From assembly GCA_963742035.1 (NCBI GenBank), contig CAVUKH010000013.1, positions 186,001-250,000 of the forward strand: a stretch of 64,000 bases of DNA, in the 5' to 3' direction. The notes beneath the pieces were generated by a model. That model was not told the DNA's origin. It worked only from the letters and a program-made list of their open reading frames with translations, and did not search any database. Positions within the stretch are counted from its first letter, which is position 1, and every line of letters begins with the position of its first letter. Positions 9,714 to 18,490 of this stretch are shown here, one piece after another. A program made the position numbers and the translations under genes. Source of the DNA: Bog-473 sp963742035. Its GTDB lineage: Bacteria; Actinomycetota; Acidimicrobiia; Acidimicrobiales; RAAP-2.

Positions 9714-10136
9714 ATGACCATAGGGCCAGTTGAATACATCATTGTTGGATTCCCCGGGAACCGGTTCAACGGAGAGATCGCTCCGGAGTTGGCGGATCTG
9801 GTCGAGTCCGGCACTGTCCGGATCCTCGATCTGGTCTTTATCGGAAAGGATGCCGATGGTTCGGTTGTCGCCTTTGAGCTCGACGAGTTGGACGCGGCAG
9901 CAGGCTTTGGTCAGCTCGATGCCGACGTCGGGGGGCTCATAAGCCCTGAAGACATTGAGTACGCCGCTGCAGCGCTGGAACCGAACTCGTCTGCGGCCCT
10001 ATTGATTTGGGAGGATTTGTGGGCGGCGCGGTTCGCCGAAGCCGTGCGCAACTCTAAGGGCGTCCTTCTCGAGGGGGCCCGTATCCCACACGAACTCATC
10101 GCGCCCGCGCTGGCGGACCTTCCGGCAGCGGTCTGA
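9714..10136 (+). CDS. DUF6325 family protein
   Basis: A 140-residue protein beginning MTIGPVEYIIVGFPGN and continuing with VRILDLVFIGKDADGSV, the repetitive alpha/beta pattern of the DUF6325/DUF1269-like family often found next to SHOCT proteins in actinobacteria. Start ATG 9714 has AAGGA nine bases upstream. The next gene (SHOCT protein) begins 26 bp after its stop, so the two form a small operon. Its role is unknown; in many genomes the pair appears with stress-response genes (family knowledge). No membrane helix or signal sequence is apparent. Confidence 0.85.
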   Translation: MTIGPVEYIIVGFPGNRFNGEIAPELADLVESGTVRILDLVFIGKDADGSVVAFELDELDAAAGFGQLDADVGGLISPEDIEYAAAALEPNSSAALLIWEDLWAARFAEAVRNSKGVLLEGARIPHELIAPALADLPAAV

Positions 10137-10162
10137 GCTATTCCGAGACAGGAGAACCAGAA

Positions 10163-10426
10163 ATGATCAGAAGGCGACCAATCGCGAGGGCAGCAGTTCG
10201 AACGACCGCGGTCGTTGGGACCGCCGCCGTGGTGGGCGGGCATATGGCCAACAAGCAGTCGGCCCAGGCCCAAGAGGCCGCTCCGGAGCCGGCTGCCCCC
10301 ACATCGGCACCGGCCGTTGCTGCTCCGGATCCTGTCGAGCAGCTGACTCAGCTGGCCGCACTCAAGGACTCCGGGGCGCTGACGGAGGCCGAGTTCGAGG
10401 CACAGAAGGCCAAGATCCTGGCCTAG
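10163..10426 (+). CDS. small SHOCT domain protein
   Basis: An 87-residue protein with a basic N-terminus, a short alanine-rich hydrophobic segment (TTAVVGTAAVVGGHM), a Pro/Ala linker and a C-terminal SHOCT motif (VEQLTQLAALKDSGALTEAE, then AQKAKILA). CAGGAGAACCAGAA provides a strong ribosome binding site before the ATG. It is the partner of the DUF6325 gene 26 bp upstream, and its tail closely resembles that of the SHOCT protein at 580-975. It is probably a regulatory or membrane-proximal adaptor (inference). Confidence 0.85.
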   Translation: MIRRRPIARAAVRTTAVVGTAAVVGGHMANKQSAQAQEAAPEPAAPTSAPAVAAPDPVEQLTQLAALKDSGALTEAEFEAQKAKILA

Positions 10427-10818
10427 GAGTTCTGACCCGTCCCGACCCGTCGTGGATCTGGTTGGTGGCAGCATATTGCGATGCTCGTCCAAGGTGGAGG
10501 GGGGTAAAGGGTCTTTCTTCACCAATTGAGGCACGTGCCCGTGCAGAACCTCCCCGGGACCTGGCTGTCCAAAGCCATGCACAAGCTCATACCCGTGCGG
10601 TGCGCGGAAATGAGTTCGCCTCATCCGCCAGCCCCTCCACTGGCCGGTGTTGCCGGTCACCGCGGGACTTGCGCCTCGTGGCTTCTCTCAATGGGTCTCG
10701 CCTTCTCCGCCTTCTCCATTTCGGGGACCGTGGGCACCATCGATCCCTTCCGCTACGCGAGCAGCGGAGACGGGGGTGGGAGCTGCGATACTGAACCGAC
10801 CACTCGGGAAGGTTCCCC
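10427..10818. other. non-coding stretch, about 390 bp
   Basis: No convincing gene. Open frames of up to 110 codons on both strands have unnatural composition. The last 20 bases hold the ribosome binding site (GGGAAGG) of the next gene. No strong hairpin was seen. Confidence 0.4.
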
Positions 10819-12177
10819 ATGATCGTTGCCATAGCCGGGGCCTCCGGATTCGTCGGGCGCGCTCTCGCCGTCCAGCTACTCGATCGCGGGCACGACGTAG
10901 TGGCTCTCAGTCGCTCGGTGTTCCGGGACTCCACGGAAGCGCGGACGGTGGCCGTTGACGTGGGCGACGAGGTCGCGACCGCTGATGCCCTGGCACATGT
11001 CGATGTCGCCTACTACCTCGTGCATTCGATGGCCGGCGGCGGAGGGTTTCGCGAGGTCGACCTCCGCCTCGCCACAGCGTTCGGTCGGGCGGCGGCGAAG
11101 GCCGGTGTTGACCGGATCATCTATGTCGGAGCCCTCGGCAACGGACCGAGCTCGGCGCACCTGGCAAGCAGGCACGAGGTCGGTCCGGCACTGGCCGCGT
11201 CAGGCGTGCCTGTCGTCGAACTGCGAGCTGCGGTGGTGTTCGGCTCGGGCAGTATCTCCTTCGAGATGCTGCGCTATCTCACCGAGCGACTCCCGGCCAT
11301 GGTCTGCCCGCGTTGGGTGCATACTCGGATACAGCCGATCGCACTCGGCGACCTTCTCCAATATCTGGAGCAGTCGCTTCGCGTGGTTCCGGGCGTCTAC
11401 GAGATCGGGGGCGCCGACGTCACGACGTATCGCGACATGATCGCTCAATACGCCCGAGTCCGGGGTCTACGTCCCCGCCTCGTCCTCGATATCCCCTGGC
11501 TTACACCGCGCCTGTCGTCGTACTGGGTTGACCTCGTGACGCCGGTCGATCGCTCTATCAGCCATGCCCTCATCGAGAGCCTCGTCACCGAGGTGGTGGT
11601 GGTTGACCCCGAGCCAGCGCGTCGGTCGTTCTCGGTCGTGCCGATTGGGATCGACAGGGCTCTGAGCGCAGCGCTCAGCGATCAAGAGAAGGAAGTGGCC
11701 CATTCGCTGTTTGAGCGTTGCAACGGCCTGGTGGACGGCATCTATTCGGTCGTCACCGACGTCGCCATTCCAACGGGCACCGCGGACGCTCTCGCCCACG
11801 ATCTGCAGGCGATTGGCGGAAAGTTTCGCTGGTACGGGTCCATGTTCGGATGGATGGCTCGCATCGTTCTCGGGCGACTGGCGGGCGAGCACCTTCGACG
11901 CCGCCGCCCCGCCGCCATGGCGCAGGGGGAGCTCGTCGACTGGTGGCAAATCGTCCGCGTCACATCGGGCGAGTTGGTCTTGCGTGGCGTGGGATGGTTC
12001 CCCGGTGACGCGTGGTTGGGATATCGCTCGGCCCCGGGCACCCTCCGTCAGGTGGCTGCATTCCGTCCCCGTGGTGTATCCGGGTTTCTCTACTGGAAGC
12101 TCCTCGCACCGGTGCACCGCGTTGCGTTCACGCAGATGGCCCGGCACCGCGTCCGACGGGCGTCAGAGGGCGTCTGA
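10819..12177 (+). CDS. NAD(P)-binding SDR-like protein with C-terminal DUF2867
   Basis: A 452-residue two-domain protein. Residues 1-290 form an atypical (NmrA-like) Rossmann domain: MIVAIAGASGFVGRALAVQL carries the GxxGxxG dinucleotide motif, with AYYLVHSMAGGGGF and RIIYVGALG further on. Residues about 300-450 are a DUF2867 domain (WWQIVRV; LVLRGVGWFPGDAWLGYR; FRPRGVSGFLYWKLLAPVHR). This architecture is common in actinobacteria and is usually annotated as an SDR-family oxidoreductase; the substrate is unknown. GGGAAGG precedes the ATG. It lies 128 bp before the photolyase gene. Actinobacterial photolyase loci often carry such reductases (general knowledge), so a shared light- or stress-linked role is possible. 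Confidence 0.9.
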   Translation: MIVAIAGASGFVGRALAVQLLDRGHDVVALSRSVFRDSTEARTVAVDVGDEVATADALAHVDVAYYLVHSMAGGGGFREVDLRLATAFGRAAAKAGVDRIIYVGALGNGPSSAHLASRHEVGPALAASGVPVVELRAAVVFGSGSISFEMLRYLTERLPAMVCPRWVHTRIQPIALGDLLQYLEQSLRVVPGVYEIGGADVTTYRDMIAQYARVRGLRPRLVLDIPWLTPRLSSYWVDLVTPVDRSISHALIESLVTEVVVVDPEPARRSFSVVPIGIDRALSAALSDQEKEVAHSLFERCNGLVDGIYSVVTDVAIPTGTADALAHDLQAIGGKFRWYGSMFGWMARIVLGRLAGEHLRRRRPAAMAQGELVDWWQIVRVTSGELVLRGVGWFPGDAWLGYRSAPGTLRQVAAFRPRGVSGFLYWKLLAPVHRVAFTQMARHRVRRASEGV

Positions 12178-12205
12178 GCTGGGTGTCAGCTCAGCGCCTG
12201 GTACC

Positions 12206-12217
12206 GGCAGTACTGCC
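12206..12217. promoter_or_regulatory. 12-bp perfect palindrome upstream of photolyase
   Basis: GGCAGTACTGCC is a perfect palindrome in the 128-bp gap between the DUF2867 gene and the photolyase gene. It could be an operator. Its regulator is unknown. Confidence 0.3.
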
Positions 12218-12228
12218 TTCGACCTCGA

Positions 12229-12255
12229 CCAGCGAATCTCGTGAAGCTTCGCTGG
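12229..12255 (+). terminator. possible terminator hairpin
   Basis: CCAGCGAA and TTCGCTGG form a perfect 8-bp stem with an 11-base loop about 50 bases after the DUF2867 gene stop. No T-run follows, so it may be a Rho-dependent end, a processing hairpin or a regulatory repeat. Confidence 0.35.
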
Positions 12256-12265
12256 CGAACGACCA

Positions 12266-12281
12266 TATTTAGTGGTAAATA
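12266..12281. promoter_or_regulatory. AT-rich inverted repeat at the photolyase promoter
   Basis: TATTTA-GTGG-TAAATA, a perfect 6-4-6 inverted repeat, is the only clearly AT-rich segment nearby. It lies 24 bases before the photolyase ATG, where a -10 element or repressor site would sit. Confidence 0.4.
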
Positions 12282-12305
12282 ACGGGCGGTGATCGTGGGA
12301 AGTTC

Positions 12306-13664
12306 ATGAGTCGACCGCTGACCATCTTGTGGTTTCGTCGAGACCTGCGCTTCGGAGACCATCCGGCGTTGCTCAAGGCTGCGACCCGCGGCCGAGTCCT
12401 CCCACTCTTCGTGACTGATCCCGCGCTCATGGGGCCGGCTGGCCTTCCGAGGCGTGCCTTCCTCATCCGCACCGTGCGCGACATGGATCGGCGCCTCCGC
12501 GCTCTTGGCGCGCAGCTGGTAGTGCGACAGGGCCTCCCTGAAAATGTTGTGCCGGATGTCGCGAGACACTCCGGTGCGACCGAGGTACACGTGAGCGCTG
12601 ATTTCGGACCGTATGGAACCGAGCGCGACAAGCGAGTCGCCGCGGCCCTCGGTGCGATCCCTCTCGTGGCGACGGGATCCCCGTATGCCGTAAGCCCGCA
12701 CCGGGTCACAACGGTGAGCGGGCAGTCCTACAAGGTGTTCACGCCCTTCTTTCGGACCTGGCTTCGACATGGCTGGCCGGCTCCAGCGTCGAGCGATCCT
12801 GAACATGTCGACTGGGTTGCGGTACCAGGTGACGAATTGCCTGACGATCCCGCTGTTCCAGAGAGCATCTTGTTACCTCCCGCGGGCGAGGGCGCGGCAG
12901 ATGAGGCATGGTGGCGCTTCCGGACGGAGCGTCTTGTGCGCTATCGCGAGACGCGTGATCGCCCAGATCTCGACGCAACGTCCCGCCTTTCGGCATACCT
13001 GCATCTGGGCGTCCTCCATCCCCGCACGCTTCTGTCTGCGCTGGGACCGGATGACGAGCGTTTCATGACAGAGCTGGCGTGGCGCGAGTTCTATGCATCG
13101 GTTCTGTGGTCTTGGCCACAGAGCGCCCGATCGAGTTTCGACGCTCGTATGAGTGGCCTACCGGCCGATCAGGGTCCGGATGCCGATGCACGTTTCGAGG
13201 CCTGGTCTGAGGGCCAGACCGGATACCCCATCATCGATGCAGGAATGCGCCAGCTGCGGGCCGAAGCATGGATGCACAACCGGGTCCGCATGCTCGTGGC
13301 TTCGTTCCTCGTGAAGGATCTTCATCTCGACTGGCGCCGGGGAGCTCGGCACTTCATGCGCAATCTCGTAGATGGCGACCTCGCCAGCAATCAGCACGGC
13401 TGGCAGTGGGTCGCGGGTACCGGGACCGACGCCTCGCCATACTTCCGGATCTTCAACCCGGTCACGCAGTCGAGACGCTTCGATCCCCAAGGCGACTACA
13501 TCCGCCGCTGGATACCCGAGCTACGTTTTGCTTCCGCAACCTATCTGCACGAGCCCTGGCGGTCTCCGACCCCGCTTGCCTACGTTCCCCCCATCGTCGA
13601 CCACGCCGTCGAGCGCCAACGCAGCCTCACTGCTTACGAGGCCGTTCGTCGCGGTAGGACGTGA
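12306..13664 (+). CDS. phr: deoxyribodipyrimidine photo-lyase
   Basis: A 452-residue cryptochrome/photolyase-family enzyme that repairs cyclobutane pyrimidine dimers in DNA using blue light. The N-terminal alpha/beta antenna domain starts ILWFRRDLRFGDHPAL, and the catalytic FAD domain carries LAWREFYASVLW, GYPIIDAGMRQL, EAWMHNRVRMLVASFLVKDL, and then SNQHGWQWVAGTGTDASPYF and RRWIPEL. Length is normal for class I CPD photolyases. GGGAAG precedes the ATG. Upstream lie a 12-bp palindrome and an AT-rich inverted repeat that may give light or stress control. Confidence 0.96.
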   Translation: MSRPLTILWFRRDLRFGDHPALLKAATRGRVLPLFVTDPALMGPAGLPRRAFLIRTVRDMDRRLRALGAQLVVRQGLPENVVPDVARHSGATEVHVSADFGPYGTERDKRVAAALGAIPLVATGSPYAVSPHRVTTVSGQSYKVFTPFFRTWLRHGWPAPASSDPEHVDWVAVPGDELPDDPAVPESILLPPAGEGAADEAWWRFRTERLVRYRETRDRPDLDATSRLSAYLHLGVLHPRTLLSALGPDDERFMTELAWREFYASVLWSWPQSARSSFDARMSGLPADQGPDADARFEAWSEGQTGYPIIDAGMRQLRAEAWMHNRVRMLVASFLVKDLHLDWRRGARHFMRNLVDGDLASNQHGWQWVAGTGTDASPYFRIFNPVTQSRRFDPQGDYIRRWIPELRFASATYLHEPWRSPTPLAYVPPIVDHAVERQRSLTAYEAVRRGRT

Positions 13665-13752
13665 GGGTGAGGTCTTCCTATCCGAACGGTGACGGCGTGT
13701 GTACGGCTCCCACTGAGTTTCGATGGCAACATCGCCATAAGCGCGGCAGGGT

Positions 13753-13926
13753 CTACTTCTTGAAGGCGTCCTTCACTTTCTCTCCGGCTTGCTTCAAGTT
13801 GCCCGCGACCTTGTCGCCCTTGCCTTCGGCTTCAAGAGACCGGTCGTCACTGGCCTTGCCGGCCGCCTCCTTGACATGCCCCTTCGCCTCTTGGACCTTG
13901 TTCTTGGCTTTGTCAACCGTTGACAC
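13753..13926 (-). CDS. CsbD family stress protein, 57 aa
   Basis: A short protein read from GTG 13926 to TAG 13753: VSTVDKAKNKVQEAKGHVKE, then AAGKASDDRSLEAEGKGDKV and a lysine-rich end. This is the complete CsbD fold signature (helical, charged, K/E/A-rich, with the D-x-S-L-E-A-E-G-K motif). In Bacillus and many actinobacteria CsbD-like proteins belong to the general stress response. The GTG is preceded by GAGAGG. It converges with the photolyase gene, leaving 88 bp between the stops. Confidence 0.9.
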   Translation of the reverse strand: MSTVDKAKNKVQEAKGHVKEAAGKASDDRSLEAEGKGDKVAGNLKQAGEKVKDAFKK

Positions 13927-14144
13927 AGTACGTCCTCTCTTTTTTGGGGTTGGATCTGTTCGTATACCCGGCGAGTGGCACGTTCAATCCCACTCGCTCG
14001 CCGGATCTGAAGGGCGGGAGCGCGACCGAGCACTTCGGGTCGTGTCGTCCCACTTGCTTGACGTGCGGTGATCTCATTTCGCAATGGGTTGGGAAGATGT
14101 CGAAATCAGATGAAGAGCGGGTCGCGCCTAGTGGAGCCCGATCT

Positions 14145-15245
14145 TCATCGGTTTGTCGCGGAGGCGGGCGCAATGGCGCATCCGATGCGCGAATCGGCCA
14201 TGCCGAAATACAAATGCCAACGGTCCCCGAACAGCACCAGCGACTGGGCGAAGCACACGTTCGACACTTGTCCCTCCTGCGCATTCACGTCGTCGGCTCG
14301 CAGGAAGGGCTCAATGTCTCGGGCGATGCACGACGCAGGGTCTTCGGCGTCGAACCACGCCTGACCAGGCTGATAGGAGAGAGGCTCCAGGGAGGGATCC
14401 CCGTTGACGTAGTGGTTGGCACCGTTGTAAATCAAGACAATCCCGTCCGCGACGGACAGAGCCGGTGGTCCAGGTTCGACTAAGAGCGAGTCGAATCGTC
14501 GCCGACGGGGGAACAGAATCGGCCGGAGCGCACGCTGCCCTGACACGACGTGGATGCCCCAAGGCCGATCGGCCGACGGGTCGTAGGAGAGGTAACGATC
14601 CCGTGTGACATCGAAGTCAATGGGCGTCCATCGGACGAGGTCCTCGGACGTGGCGGCGAAGCACGTTCCTTCGCCCCAATACATCCAGAATCTGCCGTTC
14701 GTGCGTGCCGCCACGAGGCGGCTGCCGCGCACCTCGGTGACGATAGAACCGCTCTTTGACGAGCGCAGCGCATACGGCGTCGGCGCGAAAGCGGGACCAT
14801 GCTTCGTCCACTGGCGGAGGTCGTCCGAAGTGGCCACGAACAGTGTGCCCACCTTGCCGTCGAAGGCCGTGTAGGTGGCGACGAATCCGCCATCGGGAGA
14901 CTCGACCACCCGGGGGTCCTCGCAACCACCGGGCCACTCCCAGGCTTGCCAGGGGTCGTCGTCCGGGAACAGAACGGGTTGAGGGTGAGCTGCAAATGTC
15001 AGCCCGTCATCGCTCACAGCCAGGCCGATCCGGGAGGTGCCGGCGAAGCGGCCGACCGTGTCTTCAGCCCGGAAGAGCATGTGAACGCGGCCCTCATGAA
15101 CGACTGCGCCCGGGTTGAAAGTATCCTTTGCAGCCCAGGCCACGTCGACGCCGGAAACGGGGCAGGAAAAGGGGTCGACTTGCAACGCGGGCAGAATCTC
15201 TTGCCCGATCGGGACGAAAGGCCCACCACGCCAGCTCTTGGTCAT
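14145..15245 (-). CDS. GH130-like glycoside hydrolase/phosphorylase
   Basis: A 366-residue five-bladed beta-propeller enzyme resembling GH130 (beta-mannoside phosphorylases/hydrolases). Blade motifs include TFNPGAVVHEGRVHMLFRAE, the catalytic-site GGCEDPRVVE, LLYNGAN-type IYNGANHYV and the closing VLFGDRWHLYFGMADSRIGC. The start is set at ATG 15245 (MTKSWRGGPF) because the longer frame runs back into the antiporter gene and lacks family-like sequence; GAGGGGG lies just upstream. It follows the antiporter by 61 bp. A second GH130-type gene lies at 18656-20143. The exact substrate (mannoside or other) cannot be read from the sequence. Confidence 0.85.
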   Translation of the reverse strand: MTKSWRGGPFVPIGQEILPALQVDPFSCPVSGVDVAWAAKDTFNPGAVVHEGRVHMLFRAEDTVGRFAGTSRIGLAVSDDGLTFAAHPQPVLFPDDDPWQAWEWPGGCEDPRVVESPDGGFVATYTAFDGKVGTLFVATSDDLRQWTKHGPAFAPTPYALRSSKSGSIVTEVRGSRLVAARTNGRFWMYWGEGTCFAATSEDLVRWTPIDFDVTRDRYLSYDPSADRPWGIHVVSGQRALRPILFPRRRRFDSLLVEPGPPALSVADGIVLIYNGANHYVNGDPSLEPLSYQPGQAWFDAEDPASCIARDIEPFLRADDVNAQEGQVSNVCFAQSLVLFGDRWHLYFGMADSRIGCAIAPASATNR

Positions 15246-15306
15246 ACCGTTGCCCCCTCGGGCCTCCTTGTCGGCGCCGATCCCGTATGCGTCCTCCTCG
15301 GGGGGC

Positions 15307-16590
15307 TCAGGTGGCACGGCGCTTATCGGGAGATTCGACGCTGCCAAAGGTGCGCCGAGCGGCCGGCACCTCGGAGCTTTGGAGAAGAGGATGGTCCGGT
15401 TCGCGCAGGCGGGCATGGGAGCGGTATCGGGCAATCAGGGGATTGGCGCTCAGGCCGTGAAGGAGAATACTGAGTGCCACCGTGATGGATATTACGGTCA
15501 GCACGACAGTCGCTTCTTGCCCTAATTCGTCGAAGGCCAAGAGAGCGAAGATCACCGACGCCAGTCCTCGTGGTCCGAACCATCCGATGAATGCCACGGT
15601 GGTTGAACCGAGATGCGTCCGATAGAGGGCGAGGCCGACCGGGACCATACGCACAACGGTCAGACTCAGAACCGCATAGCCCAGGTAACGCAGAAGCTCT
15701 GGGCTCGACAAGCTCGGTCGAAGCATGGCAGCTCCGAATGCGAACCAGACGATACAGGCCAACAGCTGGCTCGAGCCCTCCGCGAGCTCGAGTGACCGGG
15801 GTTCGAGTTGATGCCTGAAGACTCCGAAACACAGACCCGCCAGGAATGCGGCCACGAAGCCGTTTCCGTGGGCGGCTACTGCGAGTGCGTACGTGCCGAT
15901 TGCGGCTGCAGGCGTCGCCAGAGCGATGGTGCCCGACTCGGTCCACCCTCTCCGACTCGCGAATGCGAGAACCCACCCAGCAGCCAAGCCTGCCCCGACC
16001 CCAATGAGGACTCCAACGCCAATCTCCCGGACAGCGAGAAGAATTGGGCTGTGACTGTTGGAGGCTTCACCGATCAATACGGCGACGGCGAGCGAGACGA
16101 GGGGGGCGACGATCCCGTCGTTGAGCCCGCTCTCGACGTTGAGTGCACGCCGGATCCGACTCGGGACAGATGTGTCAGTCACGATCCCTGCCCCTAAGCC
16201 AGCGTCCGTCGGTGCCAGACAAGCCGCGGCGAGGATGGCCATCCATGTCCCGATCCCGGTGAAGAGGAAATGGGCGAACAGGGCGCCCAGGGCGACCGTC
16301 AGCGGAAGTCCTATGCCGAGCAAACGTGCGGGAAGTCCCACGTCATGGCGCAGAGATGTCAGGCGGAGTCGGGCCGCGTCGGAGAAGAGGATCAACACCA
16401 AGGTGATCTCCGCCGTCACCCTGATCGTTGCTGCGGATGCTGTGATGTGGAAGGCCTGTTCCCCTCCAAAAGCAAGACCGCCGACCGCGAACACCATGGG
16501 TGCCGTGATGCCGACCCGCTCGGCCCGGCCCGATACGACGGTCCACAGCAGGACGAGCGCGGCGATGATTGCGAGATCGGCCCAGGTCAC
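15307..16590 (-). CDS. cation:proton antiporter (CPA1/NhaP type)
   Basis: A 427-residue membrane protein with about 12 hydrophobic segments. The CPA1 signature is clear: AACLAPTDAGLGAGIV, in which T-D sits on the transport helix, followed by IRRALNVESGLNDGIVAPLV, the E-S-x-x-N-D-G motif. It exchanges Na+ or K+ for protons to control cytoplasmic pH and salt. Later segments FIGWFGPRGLASVIFAL and the C-terminal LSANPLIARYRS are also typical. It is followed by the GH130-like gene on the same strand and preceded by about 620 bp without a gene. Confidence 0.93.
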   Translation of the reverse strand: MTWADLAIIAALVLLWTVVSGRAERVGITAPMVFAVGGLAFGGEQAFHITASAATIRVTAEITLVLILFSDAARLRLTSLRHDVGLPARLLGIGLPLTVALGALFAHFLFTGIGTWMAILAAACLAPTDAGLGAGIVTDTSVPSRIRRALNVESGLNDGIVAPLVSLAVAVLIGEASNSHSPILLAVREIGVGVLIGVGAGLAAGWVLAFASRRGWTESGTIALATPAAAIGTYALAVAAHGNGFVAAFLAGLCFGVFRHQLEPRSLELAEGSSQLLACIVWFAFGAAMLRPSLSSPELLRYLGYAVLSLTVVRMVPVGLALYRTHLGSTTVAFIGWFGPRGLASVIFALLAFDELGQEATVVLTVISITVALSILLHGLSANPLIARYRSHARLREPDHPLLQSSEVPAARRTFGSVESPDKRRAT

Positions 16591-17131
16591 ATTGTTGCCC
16601 GAGCAACCCGGAGGACCAGTGTCCGACTCATCATGGGGAGCTGATCTCGCTGGGCGCCGTCATCCGATCACGACTCCCGTGAGAATGCCTTCCCGGGCTG
16701 GAGCATCACGGAAGATGAGTGTGCTCACCCTCGTGATGGTGGTGTCGACGATCCGATCGACCTGAATCGGTCGATAGCGCCGGTCCATCGTTCGTGTCAC
16801 AGAGGCTGGCACCCCCATAAGTTACAGACCTTGTTGTCGCCTAGTCCGCATTGTGTTCGGTTGGTGGCCATGTCGGGCGGCGACTGTTGGGCGACTGGCC
16901 AACCGGGGCGCACGTAGGCGCGTCTTCACACCACCTTGCATGCGCGACAGCGAGACAGGCTGTCCCCGCCGGGCCGAATCACGACGAGGTGTCGGTCCGC
17001 GTTGTACCGAGAGCGCCACGTCGGCGCCATGGGCGAACCCCATTCGGCTTCGATACGAAGGCTTCGCTTGTCAGAACGCTGGAACTCAACCACCGGTCGG
17101 GACTCTTACAGATCCTCAACCTGACTTCGAC
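16591..17131. other. non-coding stretch, about 540 bp
   Basis: No convincing gene on either strand. It contains the promoter region of the antiporter (minus strand) near 16600-16800 and ends at a strong hairpin. Open frames of up to about 119 codons have no recognisable motif. Confidence 0.4.
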
Positions 17132-17159
17132 CCTCGTCGTCGTTGCAGCGACGACGAGG
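17132..17159 (-). terminator. strong hairpin ending the glycan operon
   Basis: CCTCGTCGTCG and CGACGACGAGG form a perfect 11-bp stem with a six-base loop (TTGCAG), starting about 55 bases after the last gene of the minus-strand operon. There is no T-run, which is common for actinobacterial terminators. The symmetric stem would also work on the plus strand. Confidence 0.6.
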
Positions 17160-17214
17160 CCACTCGTCGTCCTTTTGGGCCAAATCCCGATCGGGACCCG
17201 AGTCCTGTGACCCT

Positions 17215-17394
17215 CTACGGGAGCGCGGATTCCTTGGCCTCGGAGTTGGTGACAAACTCGAATTCGCATGTTGCGCATACCCAATGGCGATGATGTTGGC
17301 CGGAAGAGCTGTCGGGACAACCGTAGTACGTGTATTCATCGACCCGCCGAGCCCCGCATTTCGAGCATGATGGTGGTTCTGCAATTCCTGACAT
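17215..17394 (-). CDS. zinc-ribbon microprotein, 59 aa
   Basis: ATG 17394 to TAG 17215. The protein carries Cys10-x2-Cys13 and Cys40-x2-Cys43, with an intervening Tyr-rich beta segment (YTYYGCPD, Cys26) and HHRHWVC before the second knuckle: a four-cysteine zinc ribbon. AAGGGA lies upstream, and its ATG starts one base after the stop of the glycosyltransferase gene, so it is translated with that gene. Zinc ribbons of this size often act as protein- or RNA-binding modules; the role here is unknown. Conserved Cys pairs and correct operon placement make chance unlikely. Confidence 0.8.
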   Translation of the reverse strand: MSGIAEPPSCSKCGARRVDEYTYYGCPDSSSGQHHRHWVCATCEFEFVTNSEAKESALP

Positions 17395-17395
17395 G

Positions 17396-18484
17396 TCACA
17401 TATCCCTTCGTTGACCTGACGGCTGCGATACCGGAGAAGGATCTGAACGTTCTAGTGATTTCGTGAACGGCTGGGAGTGGGCAATTGCGTGCCCATAGGC
17501 TGCGACGTATTCGTCGACCATGCGATCGCTGCTGAATCGCTGGACGGCCAGGGCTCGAACTGTCGCTCTGTCGAGTTGACCAATCGTCGAGACGGCCTTG
17601 ACCGCCGATTCGAAATCCGCCACGATCGCACCCGACCGATTCTCGACAATGATCTCTGGCATCGAACCGCGGTTGAAGGCGATCACCGGAGTGCCACAGG
17701 CCATCGCCTCCACGACCGAGAGCCCGAACGGTTCGTCAAAGTCGACGAGGTGAAGGAGTGCAATGGCGCCCCCAAGGAACGATGAACGATCCTCCGCTCG
17801 GACGGGTCCGACAAACTGAGCGGCATCCTCATCGAGACGGGGAACGACCTCCTCTTCGAAATACGTCTCGTCCTGAACGATTCCCGCCATCCGAAGCGGA
17901 ATGCCCGCCGCCCTCGCCACTTCCATCGCGGCAACGACCCCCTTGTCCGGATGAATCCGCCCGAAAAACGCCAGATAGGACCCTGGAGCGGCTTTGAATG
18001 TAAAAGCATCCACGTCGATCCCGTGATGGATCGTGGCAACATAATCGAGTGACGGATCTCGGTCAGCATCACTGATCGCGATGTAGAACGTCCCACTGTT
18101 GTACTTGGCGTAGACGGGGACGATGTCTGGCGATGAGAACCCGTGGATTGTCGTGATCACTGGGGTCGATATCAAGCGAGAGTAGGTGAGGGGCAAGAAA
18201 TCGAAGCTGTTGTGGATCACATCGAATTCCGATGCCCGCTCGAACACCTCGGAGATATGGAGGCACTCCGCGACTTTCGGGTTGACTCCGGGATCCTCCG
18301 ACCAGCCCCGGGGAACCACGCTGCAGAGGCGTGCGGACGTCTCCGAATCACCTGCGGCAAAGAGTGTGACATCGTGGCCTCGCGCCACGAGCCCCTCGGT
18401 CAAGAGCGACGCAAAGAGCTCCCACGGTCCATAGTGACGGGGGGGTACGCGCCACGAAATGGGTGCGAGCATCGCGACGCGCAC
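17396..18484 (-). CDS. GT4 family glycosyltransferase
   Basis: A 362-residue GT-B retaining glycosyltransferase using a nucleotide-sugar donor. The N-terminal domain starts RVAMLAPISWRVPPRHYGPW, with HGFSS and ATIHHGIDVDAF. The C-terminal nucleotide-binding domain has FFGRIHPDKGV and the E-x7-E motif in DEPFGLSVVEAMACGTPVIA. It starts at GTG 18484, six bases after the stop of the lysine-rich microprotein gene. The C-terminal 25 residues are polar and likely disordered. The acceptor is unknown; the operon suggests mannan- or glucan-type glycan chemistry (inference). Confidence 0.92.
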   Translation of the reverse strand: MRVAMLAPISWRVPPRHYGPWELFASLLTEGLVARGHDVTLFAAGDSETSARLCSVVPRGWSEDPGVNPKVAECLHISEVFERASEFDVIHNSFDFLPLTYSRLISTPVITTIHGFSSPDIVPVYAKYNSGTFYIAISDADRDPSLDYVATIHHGIDVDAFTFKAAPGSYLAFFGRIHPDKGVVAAMEVARAAGIPLRMAGIVQDETYFEEEVVPRLDEDAAQFVGPVRAEDRSSFLGGAIALLHLVDFDEPFGLSVVEAMACGTPVIAFNRGSMPEIIVENRSGAIVADFESAVKAVSTIGQLDRATVRALAVQRFSSDRMVDEYVAAYGHAIAHSQPFTKSLERSDPSPVSQPSGQRRDM

Positions 18485-18490
18485 GAGTCG

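Noticed and set aside
17185..17196. TCCCGATCGGGA palindrome similar to the core of the paired operator
   Set aside because: Only the central CCCGATCGGG is shared, the flanks differ, and it lies just after a gene end. A similar core also occurs inside the substrate-binding protein gene near 36927, so chance is likely.
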